In this document: positions 1-5,957 of the stretch, in pieces
Layout: every line of letters begins with the position of its first letter
How positions within the stretch are numbered: position 1 is the first letter of the stretch
Origin: Candidatus Babelota bacterium
GTDB taxonomy: Bacteria; Babelota; Babeliae; Babelales; Babelaceae
DNA: 6,047 bases
Direction: 5' to 3'
NCBI GenBank assembly: GCA_003484685.1
Contig: DNBB01000032.1
Span: 235 to 6,281, forward strand
Notes under the pieces: model-generated
Told to the model about the DNA's origin: nothing
The model's input: the letters and a program-made list of their open reading frames with translations, nothing else
The model's database searches: none
Position numbers and translations under genes: made by a program

Positions 1-83
1 TCCTGCTCATGACTCGCAAAGATAAATACTGCTGTGTTTACAAATAGCAGATAAGAGAAAATAGTTGCATGGATCATTTTCAT
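1..83 (-). CDS. Exported protein, N-terminal fragment only (runs off left edge)
   Basis: Only the first 27 codons are in the window, so the product cannot be identified. They read as a signal peptide: a short start with Lys2 and His5, a hydrophobic stretch (ATIFSYLLFVNTAVFIF), then a likely signal peptidase I site around FAS/HEQ. The ATG at 81-83 is chosen because an AAAAAGG Shine-Dalgarno sequence (92-98) sits 8 bases upstream. A second in-frame ATG two codons later (75-77) is possible but worse placed. The ribosome binding site overlaps the stop codon of the 866-residue exported protein upstream, leaving a gap of only 13 bases. The two are therefore very likely co-transcribed and perhaps translationally coupled. 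Export is inferred from the signal peptide; nothing is known of the mature part. Confidence 0.7.
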   Translation of the reverse strand, partial: MKMIHATIFSYLLFVNTAVFIFASHEQ

Positions 84-96
84 TGAAGCTGCCTTT

Positions 97-2697
97 TTAT
101 TTGGTTTTTTTGCAGTGAATTTCTATATCGCAAAACGGACGTGCTTTCTGGGTTTGTTGGATACGAAAGTATGTCCGCAGATCTGTTTGATCACTCATTT
201 CTTGTTGTAATTTAGCGAATTTGTTTCCACAAAATACGAGCGTATTTTCGACCTTGGCTTGAAACTTTTTAAGTTTTTTAGAGTTGTCAGCATAGGTATC
301 CGTTAGCCCGGTCTCTTCCAGGACCTGTTTTGCTCCTCCTTTGATAAAAGATGAATGGTAGAACAGTGTAAGAGCTTCATTGATTGGTTTGAGCAGGGCT
401 GTTTGCTTTAGTTTCATTAATAAAGTTTTTATTTCATATTGTTTTTTGTTCTGTTCTAGAAAGTCGAATGTAGCGTTGAGTATGTAGTGATGGTGAATCC
501 ATTGATCCGTATCAGGGACATGTTTTTCACTAATGAGCCTGATGCTGTCACAGAGAAGTTGTTCCACAATAACTGATTGCTTTTCGATAGGAAGGTTGTC
601 TGGTATTTGTGCATAAGAATAATATTCTTCTTCAGAAAGTTCGATTTGTGGCTTTTTCAAAAGAAGGCTGATAAGCGAGTAGAAGATCTGGGTAAGTTGG
701 TTTTTTTGCTTTGCTGCGAGTTGCTTGGTTAGAGCTGTTTTTTTGAGTGATGTTAGTAAGTGCTCAACCGCGGCTTTTTGTTTTGGTGTGTTCATGTATT
801 TGATAAGCCGGTATAGCGTTTTGGGATTGGCGGAGAGCAGTTTTATTTTTGATTGTGGGGAAAGCGTCGTTATCGCGTTTACTAATTGAATAAAAGCCTC
901 GGCGCTTAGGCTTCCCATTAAATGCATGCTTTCTATTTCTGATTGGTCAGCACAGCGTGGCAGGTCAACGAAGATTGAAATGATTTTTTGTAAAATTTTA
1001 CATTTGATTTTTTCAGGAAGGAGGTTAATTGTTTCGAGCAAATGCGAAGTGCTAGGAGCGTCAAGAAGGTACCTGCCTAGAAATGAATCGTTGCGCAAAA
1101 TGAGCCATTGTATATGTGGCGTTAATTGCTGAAGGTTTTTTGCAAGGTTTGGTTCAACAGATTGAGTTTGCCTGATGTGCGGGAGGACGGCTTGAAAAAG
1201 TTTGCTGGCAAAGAATCGTGCCTGGTTTTGTAATGAGAATGTGCTGGTATGCTTAGCGAATTTTTGCCAAAAGTTTGAACTGAGCTTTGAGGCTGTATAG
1301 TAGGGCTCAAAAATATTGCTATTGCAATCAGTTTCATCTTGTAATAGATATTCCATCTGGTCGTCTTCTGGCATCGTGGCAATTGTTTTTAGAAATTCTA
1401 TAGCGACTGCATCATCGATGATATGGTTCCATAATGCTGTTTTTCCAAGAAGGCTATATTTTGCAAAATCTGTTCGTTTTTGAAGTGCCTGCAAAAATGC
1501 AATTTGTGCTTCGGGGGTGAATTTTTGATAGAGCCTTGACCCTTGAGAGTAAAAAACAGCATAGGAATATGGTTTGGGGATGCCGCTTTCAAGCCGTTGT
1601 TGTGTTCCCTGTTTAAGAATAAGTGGTTTGATGATTGGGTTTGAAAGAAGTTTGATAAAGGTTGCGTCATCTACAAAATGGATGGATTGCAAAAAATTTA
1701 GAAGCTCAGCTTCATGTTGTTTTTGTATGTTTAGATGGAGTGTTGCAGGAAGTTCTCCTTGCCAGTAAGCATTGGCTTGAAGGGTTTTTATCAGTTGATT
1801 AAGGTACCCTACAATGACATCGCGTTGCTCTGTTGATAATCCGGATTTCTGAAAAATTTTACACTGATTATTGGCAAGCGAGCAGATTGCATTGCGACTT
1901 GTGTGATCTAGGCCTTCAAAGGTTATGCGTCCTGCAATCTTCATAATATAAAGATTAGTAGCAGGGTCATCCGTTTGAAGTGCAAGTGCTTTTAGATGGA
2001 GGAGTAGCTTGTGGCAGTATTCTTGTTTCTTTGTGAGCTCGCTTCTAAAAATGAAATGAAATGTTTCGTTTAAAAAGAATGCCTGTTTGCGTGGTTGCAA
2101 GGTTGATATTTGGGCTAGAATAGGCGTTAGTTCTTCTGGTTGTGTTATTTGATTAAGACGGTTTGCAAGATTGGTGAGTTTATTAATTTCGAGTAGGTTC
2201 ACCTGGGTTGAGCACCGCATCCTTGCTTCACAGATACGGTAAATTTTTTCTGGAAATTGAACGAAGGAATCTGGTTGCACAAGAGATTTGTAAAGTTCAT
2301 TCCATTCTGTTAGATAGCCAAAATCTTCAAGTATATATTCTAAGATGTACATGATCGCAATACGATCTTTTAAAGGTTTTTGTATCAGTTGTTGTGCAAG
2401 CCAGGCAAAAATAGCATTGTTTTTAGTGTATGGAAGGAGTTCTCTTAGGGCTGCTGCAAGCTTGATGGGATTTTGGATTCTAATAAATAGGCGGTTGAGA
2501 AAGAAAATTTGCTGATTGAGGTTTGCTGTGCGGTATTGAGTTGTTTTTGTTTCCAGTTCTTCAAATGTTTCTATGACTTCTTGGTTTACGTTTTCAATCC
2601 GCCGTTTTTTTTGTGGTGGTTCATTGCCTGCAGTTAAAAAAGACGAAGAGGAAATAATTGTTGCGATCAAAAATAAGCTGTTACAAAAAGTCTTCAT
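97..2697 (-). CDS. Large exported helical-repeat protein of unknown function (866 aa)
   Basis: I do not recognise a named family. Residues 1-24 form a signal peptide (Lys2, hydrophobic core FLIATIISSSSFL, likely cleavage near TAG/NE), so the protein should leave the cytoplasm. Immediately after it, residues 27-37 read PPQKKRRIENV, a basic cluster resembling a monopartite nuclear localisation signal. The remaining ~820 residues appear all-helical, rich in Leu, Gln and Lys, with no obvious membrane segment or catalytic motif. A degenerate unit recurs: hydrophobic pair, x2, Ile/Leu, x2, Leu/Met, then Leu-Leu about nine residues on, often followed by a short Asn-containing loop. It is seen near 189-210, 332-352, 396-417, 432-452, 552-569 and 601-621, suggesting an alpha-solenoid. 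The ATG at 2697 is preceded by a weak AGGA (2711-2714) at a long 13-base spacing. A convincing promoter lies at 2746-2774. An exported protein-binding scaffold or host-directed effector is plausible but inferred. Confidence 0.85.
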   Translation of the reverse strand: MKTFCNSLFLIATIISSSSFLTAGNEPPQKKRRIENVNQEVIETFEELETKTTQYRTANLNQQIFFLNRLFIRIQNPIKLAAALRELLPYTKNNAIFAWLAQQLIQKPLKDRIAIMYILEYILEDFGYLTEWNELYKSLVQPDSFVQFPEKIYRICEARMRCSTQVNLLEINKLTNLANRLNQITQPEELTPILAQISTLQPRKQAFFLNETFHFIFRSELTKKQEYCHKLLLHLKALALQTDDPATNLYIMKIAGRITFEGLDHTSRNAICSLANNQCKIFQKSGLSTEQRDVIVGYLNQLIKTLQANAYWQGELPATLHLNIQKQHEAELLNFLQSIHFVDDATFIKLLSNPIIKPLILKQGTQQRLESGIPKPYSYAVFYSQGSRLYQKFTPEAQIAFLQALQKRTDFAKYSLLGKTALWNHIIDDAVAIEFLKTIATMPEDDQMEYLLQDETDCNSNIFEPYYTASKLSSNFWQKFAKHTSTFSLQNQARFFASKLFQAVLPHIRQTQSVEPNLAKNLQQLTPHIQWLILRNDSFLGRYLLDAPSTSHLLETINLLPEKIKCKILQKIISIFVDLPRCADQSEIESMHLMGSLSAEAFIQLVNAITTLSPQSKIKLLSANPKTLYRLIKYMNTPKQKAAVEHLLTSLKKTALTKQLAAKQKNQLTQIFYSLISLLLKKPQIELSEEEYYSYAQIPDNLPIEKQSVIVEQLLCDSIRLISEKHVPDTDQWIHHHYILNATFDFLEQNKKQYEIKTLLMKLKQTALLKPINEALTLFYHSSFIKGGAKQVLEETGLTDTYADNSKKLKKFQAKVENTLVFCGNKFAKLQQEMSDQTDLRTYFRIQQTQKARPFCDIEIHCKKTK

Positions 2698-2724
2698 AAA
2701 GTATCGAAAATCCTATGATTGGTT

Positions 2725-2736
2725 CTTATTAATAAG
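2725..2736. repeat. 12-bp perfect palindrome in the leader of the 866-aa gene
   Basis: CTTATTAATAAG is its own reverse complement. It lies about 3 to 14 bases downstream of the start point predicted from the promoter at 2746-2774, which is a position where an operator could block transcription. It is AT-rich and short, so chance is a real alternative; a regulatory role is inference only. Confidence 0.3.
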
Positions 2737-2745
2737 TTGATTTTG

Positions 2746-2774
2746 ATTATAAAGTTTTTATGTTCTTTGGTAAA
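2746..2774 (-). promoter_or_regulatory. Sigma70-type promoter for the 866-aa exported protein
   Basis: On the minus strand a perfect -10 hexamer TATAAT (2746-2751) follows a -35-like TTTACC (2769-2774) with the optimal 17-base spacer. The start point would be near 2739, giving a leader of about 41 bases before the ATG at 2697. The promoter begins 8 bases after the nurA stop codon. This implies that the exported-protein genes to the left are transcribed separately from the nuclease unit. Confidence 0.6.
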
Positions 2775-2782
2775 TGCGCCTT

Positions 2783-3859
2783 TTAGATAATAGGATGTTG
2801 TTTATGCAGTTGTTTTTTAGAATATTGGAATTGCGTGCTTTGTTTAGCTAGTCTTTGAAGAACAAATTGGCGGTCATGCTCTCGGATAACGGCTTGCTCA
2901 TGCGATTCTGCGAGTGCAATGGGATAGCCTTTCCCTTTGGTTATTTGATTAGTGATGTATGTAACCAGCTTTTGTAAGGTTTTATCGTTCTGAGCGACAA
3001 AGGCGGGAAATTCAAGACGGCCGATTTCACCCTCAATGTTGAGATAAAGAAAGTGCGGGCGTAACTGTTCGGGGTATTGGGCAGTAATTGGTGCTGTGCT
3101 TCGAAATACCGGTGTGCTGTTATTTTTAGGAAGTATGTGCTGTAAAATATCTGCATCGGTGTAGCCATAACAGATTGACGCAAGCTGCGGGTGCTTAACA
3201 GCGATAAGACCTGTCAAGTCGCGACTTTTTGGTGAACTTATGTAGCTCGCAAATGGGGTGTTGTGTTCTGCTAGCTGTGAGAGGGTGCTGAGGTAAGCCT
3301 TGAGAAAATAATCAGCATGTGGAGCGGGATGATCGGGTGTGCCAAGGTGCCAAAATATTAATGAGCCATCGAAAATGATCAAATCTGGATTTCGTTCGGC
3401 AATTGCGAGTGCATAGGCAAATTCGTGCATGGTTCGCAATGCATCCGTGGTCCCTTCGCTTAACAGCTCTGCCTGTAGTGGAGTGGGCAAATCTTGCCGT
3501 GCATAAAGGGTTGGGACGGAGCCCAGATCGGCCGTGCTTTTTGTATTTCCATACACAAAGCCTGCGTAGCCAATATTAATGAGTGCGATATTAAGGCCAA
3601 AATGGCGATCGGGGTAAATTTGTGATCCGTCGATTCCATAAATTGTATACGGTGGATTTGTATCGGTGCATTGTGTAAAGTTGTTGAGGGAGCCGATCCA
3701 TTGTGCAATTGGGTGCTGCGAATCTCTGAAATCTTCATAACAGGCTGACTGAATTGAGTACCACGCCGTGAGCATTTGATCAAACGTGTCTTGAACCCAA
3801 GTCTTCTCAGTTTGAAAAACTTTGGCTATTTTTTGTTCGAGGAGAAGTCGATCAAGCAT
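2783..3859 (-). CDS. nurA: NurA-domain 5'-3' nuclease
   Basis: The 358-residue product matches the NurA nuclease family, which in archaea and some bacteria works with the HerA ATPase to resect DNA ends during double-strand-break repair; it is a Mn-dependent cytoplasmic enzyme. Visible signatures are the first acidic motif YGIDGSQIYPDRH (74-86, metal-ligand candidate Asp77), a second acidic motif PDLIIFDGSLIFW (158-170, Asp164), the central YISSPKSRDL (206-215), and the C-terminal YPIALAESHEQAVIREHDR (312-330) with His320 and Asp329. Residues 1-60 look helical, as is usual before the first motif. The frame extends upstream to a TTG at 3910, but the ATG at 3857-3859 is preferred: AAGAAGG (3871-3877) lies 11 bases upstream, and the start overlaps the upstream stop by 8 bases. 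No herA is in the window. Family assignment is firm by motif order; activity is inferred. Confidence 0.85.
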   Translation of the reverse strand: MLDRLLLEQKIAKVFQTEKTWVQDTFDQMLTAWYSIQSACYEDFRDSQHPIAQWIGSLNNFTQCTDTNPPYTIYGIDGSQIYPDRHFGLNIALINIGYAGFVYGNTKSTADLGSVPTLYARQDLPTPLQAELLSEGTTDALRTMHEFAYALAIAERNPDLIIFDGSLIFWHLGTPDHPAPHADYFLKAYLSTLSQLAEHNTPFASYISSPKSRDLTGLIAVKHPQLASICYGYTDADILQHILPKNNSTPVFRSTAPITAQYPEQLRPHFLYLNIEGEIGRLEFPAFVAQNDKTLQKLVTYITNQITKGKGYPIALAESHEQAVIREHDRQFVLQRLAKQSTQFQYSKKQLHKQHPII

Positions 3860-4232
3860 GAGAAGATAAACCTTCTTTAAGCCCATTGAGGATAAAAACA
3901 AGTAACGCAAATCGTGTTGGCCCCATTTCTAGTGGCAGGAGTGTTTTGACATCATGCTCTGTAAGTTTAAATATCTCTGATGCAGGCTTTTTTTCGGCGT
4001 ATTGGCAGAGTAGCTCTGCAAATATCTGGCTAAGCATGGAACCGCTACCGGTAAATGCGAGTTGCGTGATGATGCCGTCAGTGATGATACCGCTGAATGT
4101 AACTTGGTCCCCGCAGGCAGGGCTTTTGGCTTCGGCAGTCATATTAGCATTTGCGAGAGTTCGGCGGTGTGGCGAATTTTTGTAAAGTTCTGCGTATTTA
4201 TCCCCATATAATGATGTATTTGCTTGAATCAT
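3852..4232 (-). CDS. IscU/SufU-like protein lacking two of three scaffold cysteines
   Basis: This 126-residue protein has the layout of the IscU/SufU (NifU N-terminal) family, the cytoplasmic scaffold or sulfur acceptor on which Fe-S clusters are assembled. The N-terminal LYKNSPHRRTL (16-26) corresponds to the family's HYKNPRN-like segment. SPACGDQVTF (37-46) is the first cysteine motif, with Cys40 and Asp42 kept. LAFTGSGSMLSQ (58-69) matches the F-G-G-C-I-S motif but has Ser65 where the second cysteine should be. PTRFALLVF (105-113) matches the C-terminal I-K-C-A motif but has Phe108 for the third. It lacks the extra ~20-residue insertion of SufU. A cysteine at 76 is not at a family position. 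Classical cluster scaffolding is therefore doubtful; it could be a repurposed paralogue. The ATG at 4232 has a TGAGG (4238-4242) 5 bases upstream. It is the first gene of a unit with nurA, overlapping it by 8 bases. Confidence 0.75.
   Translation of the reverse strand: MIQANTSLYGDKYAELYKNSPHRRTLANANMTAEAKSPACGDQVTFSGIITDGIITQLAFTGSGSMLSQIFAELLCQYAEKKPASEIFKLTEHDVKTLLPLEMGPTRFALLVFILNGLKEGLSSHA
3871..3877 (-). promoter_or_regulatory. Shine-Dalgarno sequence that decides the nurA start
   Basis: AAGAAGG on the minus strand, 11 bases before the ATG at 3857-3859 and inside the last codons of the IscU/SufU-like gene. It supports the ATG over the in-frame TTG at 3910 and ATG at 3886. It fits translational coupling, because ribosomes finishing the upstream gene stop within the nurA start region. 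Confidence 0.55.
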
Positions 4233-4269
4233 AACAACCTCAGATTTTAGGACTTTCTGCTGCTCAGTT

Positions 4270-4297
4270 CTTATATCTTAGCGTATTTTTTGTTTAA
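4270..4297 (-). promoter_or_regulatory. Possible promoter for the IscU/SufU-like gene and nurA
   Basis: On the minus strand a -35-like TTAAAC (4292-4297) is followed after 16 bases by a -10-like TATAAG (4270-4275). Transcription would begin about 30 bases before the ATG at 4232. Neither box is a perfect match in this AT-rich gap, so the call is tentative. It overlaps the first codons of the plus-strand HI0074-like frame. Confidence 0.3.
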
Positions 4298-4550
4298 GGA
4301 GTTACCTGATTCATTAGTTCAAAGATTTGAATATTTATTTGATTTAACGTGGAAATATTTGGGGAAATATCTTGCGGTCCATGGCTGGGTACTTGAGATA
4401 AAAACACCAAAAGCGGTATTCTGTGAAGCATTTAAAGCAAAGTGTTTTTCAGAGGATGCGGTTAGGCTTGCTCTTGAAATGGTTGATAATCGGCATTTAA
4501 CAACCTATGGTTATGATGAACAGCTTATTGAAATCGAAATTGTTTTTTAG
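4290..4550 (+). CDS. Truncated HI0074-type nucleotidyltransferase-partner (HEPN-like) protein, probable relic
   Basis: The 86 residues match the middle of the HI0074 family (nucleotidyltransferase substrate-binding protein, a four-helix bundle related to HEPN/HepT). These proteins normally sit beside a small MNT nucleotidyltransferase in toxin-antitoxin-like pairs. Seen here are QRFEYLFDLTWKYL (11-24), KTPKAVFCEAF (38-48, family SPREVIREAF) and EMVDNRHLTTYGYDE (63-77, family DRNLTSHTYDE). Arg68 of the R-x4-H signature is present, but the His position is Tyr73. Family members usually run to about 130-145 residues, so both the first helix and the last helices are missing. The only start is a TTG at 4290 without a ribosome binding site; the frame is open back to 4251 with no ATG or GTG. 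No nucleotidyltransferase gene lies nearby. It is the only plus-strand gene, and its stop overlaps the convergent gene by 3 bases. Probably a decayed remnant, though the frame is intact. Confidence 0.55.
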   Translation: MFKELPDSLVQRFEYLFDLTWKYLGKYLAVHGWVLEIKTPKAVFCEAFKAKCFSEDAVRLALEMVDNRHLTTYGYDEQLIEIEIVF

Positions 4551-5365
4551 GTCGCTAAGAAGCCATCGACTTCATAGCTTCCCCCATAATTGGGATATAT
4601 TTGTTCAGTTTTATTTATTTTTGCTTGTATCTTTTGGGCTACTTCCTCAAAGTATTGAGCGATATCAACGTGTTTTTTTATTGGAATGTTAAATACATTA
4701 TCTGCGATTGGACAACAGCAGTTAATATTGACGTCTTTATCGATTAATATAAATTTTTGTCCATAAAAATGATGCTTTGTTGCTATTTCTTCATCACGAA
4801 ATATGTTTATTTTTATTTGTTCTTTTTTAATTTTGAAATAACTCATAATGATGCTTCTAATGTTTTTTATTTTATCTATCTGTTTTGGAGGTCTATTTAA
4901 CAGAGCGTCATGTTTGTATTGTTGGAAAATAGACCTTGATATGAGTCCAAAAATAAAGACTTGTATATCTTCTGGTTTTGTATCTTGGCCCAATTTTTGT
5001 TTTGCTATGGAACAGAGACTGTTGGTGCTATTGCTATCATGCTTATGAAAAAGAACCGAGGCCCCTGTTTCTTTATTGTGAATAATAACAAGTTTGCAGG
5101 GATGAAGTGGGCCAATTAGCGCTATTTTTTTGCTGTTTTTTTTTAGTGTTGTGTAGTAGTATTCAGGAACATAAACAACCCTATCTTTTTCTTGTAAGGA
5201 TAACCTTTTATAATCGAATGGAAGCGGTATTTGGATAACTTCTTCTGTTGCGATCTTTAAGTTGATACTTGGATTAGTTTTCTTTTTTGTTACAGCACTT
5301 TTTGTTGTTGTGCAGAAAAGAATGCCAACTAATATAATGGAAAGTGATTTATTTTTTATTTTCAT
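4547..5365 (-). CDS. Exported protein with CheD/CNF-like deamidase core
   Basis: The 272-residue product begins with a signal peptide (Lys2, Lys4, Lys6; core SLSIILVGILFCTTT, cleavage near TKSA at 21-24), so it should be exported. The core resembles the CheD / CNF-toxin / NTAN1 superfamily of Cys-His glutamine or asparagine deamidases. GPLHPCKLVIIHN (85-97) places Cys90 at a strand start. After a hairpin comes VLFHKHDS (104-111), with His107 exactly 17 residues after Cys90, the same spacing as the catalytic Cys27-His44 of Thermotoga CheD. IRSIIMSYFKIKKEQIKI (169-186) then FILIDK (205-210) fit the CheD pattern of a helix, a strand and a final strand. The residue six before Cys90 is Ile, where CheD has the catalytic Thr. 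The C-terminal ~50 residues, including CCC at 216-218, are unassigned. AAAAGG (5374-5379) sits 8 bases before the ATG, and the acetyltransferase gene is 44 bases upstream. A secreted host-protein deamidase is a hypothesis; fold assignment is by eye. Confidence 0.6.
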   Translation of the reverse strand: MKIKNKSLSIILVGILFCTTTKSAVTKKKTNPSINLKIATEEVIQIPLPFDYKRLSLQEKDRVVYVPEYYYTTLKKNSKKIALIGPLHPCKLVIIHNKETGASVLFHKHDSNSTNSLCSIAKQKLGQDTKPEDIQVFIFGLISRSIFQQYKHDALLNRPPKQIDKIKNIRSIIMSYFKIKKEQIKINIFRDEEIATKHHFYGQKFILIDKDVNINCCCPIADNVFNIPIKKHVDIAQYFEEVAQKIQAKINKTEQIYPNYGGSYEVDGFLAT

Positions 5366-5409
5366 TATTGGATCCTTTTATTTTTGAGCAAAGGAAATAA
5401 TGTTTATTC

Positions 5410-5931
5410 TCATTTCAATTGTTTTGAAGCGGAAGGTTTTCCTAGTATGCAAATGGTCCCAAAACATTGTTTCTCTTTAAACCCATGCTTTTGGTAGAGA
5501 GCTAATGCATTAGCGTTGTGTATCTTGTCCGTGCTCAGCTTGACCGACGAGTCTTCTAGGCAGGAGAGCGTATAATTCAAGAGCTGAGAGCCAATGCCTT
5601 GCTTTCGGTAATCATCTTTTACAAAAAGTGTTTCGATATGAGCTTCTAGTGGAATTGGGGTGTTAAATGCGGTCATACCTACAACAAGGTTGTCTTTTAT
5701 TGCGACGATAATTTGGTGCCGTGCAAATAACCTAGTTATATAAATAGCTATTCGTTCATCTGAGATAGTTGGGTCATTAAATAAGGCGTTTTTTGCTTCG
5801 CTACTCTGGTGAAGTGTAATGCATTGAAATAAATGCATGTTTTTATCGGCGGGGATGATAGTGGTAGAGTTGGAAAAAACTATCATGGTATGACCGTATA
5901 TCAAGAGCAGTGTAAGAAGGTATTTTTTCAT
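5410..5931 (-). CDS. GNAT-family N-acetyltransferase with signal peptide
   Basis: This 173-residue protein is a GNAT acetyltransferase, a family transferring acetyl from acetyl-CoA to an amine on a small molecule or protein. The acetyl-CoA pyrophosphate-binding motif A is clear: IETLFVKDDYRKQGIGSQLL (99-118), with the R-x-x-G-x-G signature at Arg109-Gly112-Gly114. Motif B follows as NANALALYQKHGFKE (139-153). The strand before, NLVVGMTAFN (81-90), is the usual beta-2/3 hairpin. Unusually, residues 1-20 (MKKYLLTLLLIYGHTMIVFS) form a typical signal peptide, whereas most GNAT enzymes are cytoplasmic. The ATG at 5931 has AAGAGG (5943-5948) 11 bases upstream; a start at Met32 would remove the signal peptide but has no such support. 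It sits 26 bases after a partial upstream gene and 44 bases before the deamidase-like gene, so probably in their operon. The substrate is unknown. Confidence 0.85.
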   Translation of the reverse strand: MKKYLLTLLLIYGHTMIVFSNSTTIIPADKNMHLFQCITLHQSSEAKNALFNDPTISDERIAIYITRLFARHQIIVAIKDNLVVGMTAFNTPIPLEAHIETLFVKDDYRKQGIGSQLLNYTLSCLEDSSVKLSTDKIHNANALALYQKHGFKEKQCFGTICILGKPSASKQLK

Positions 5932-5957
5932 GACTAAGGTTTCCTCTTTTATGATTT

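Noticed and set aside
1122..1382. Minus-strand open frame of 86 codons inside the 866-residue gene
   Set aside because: Lies wholly within a long, coherent coding frame with signal peptide and promoter; no family resemblance.
1398..1670. Minus-strand open frame of 90 codons inside the 866-residue gene
   Set aside because: Out-of-frame shadow of the same gene, with no recognisable motif or independent start context.
3460..3783. Minus-strand open frame of 107 codons inside nurA
   Set aside because: Overlaps the region holding the first NurA motif in the correct frame; the alternate product looks random.
3860..3910. Longer nurA reading starting at the TTG at 3910 or the ATG at 3886
   Set aside because: Would overlap the upstream gene by up to 59 bases, and the best ribosome binding site serves the ATG at 3859.
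3886..4185. Plus-strand open frame of 99 codons opposite the IscU/SufU-like gene
   Set aside because: The opposite strand encodes clear family motifs here; the antisense product matches nothing recognisable.
4540..4600. Shared terminator between the convergent genes ending at 4547-4550
   Set aside because: A short T-run is present, but I see no convincing GC-rich stem on either strand.
5297..5320. Possible lipoprotein signal (Cys18) in the deamidase-like protein
   Set aside because: The residues before the Cys are Ile-Leu-Phe; a lipobox needs Gly, Ala or Ser at -1.
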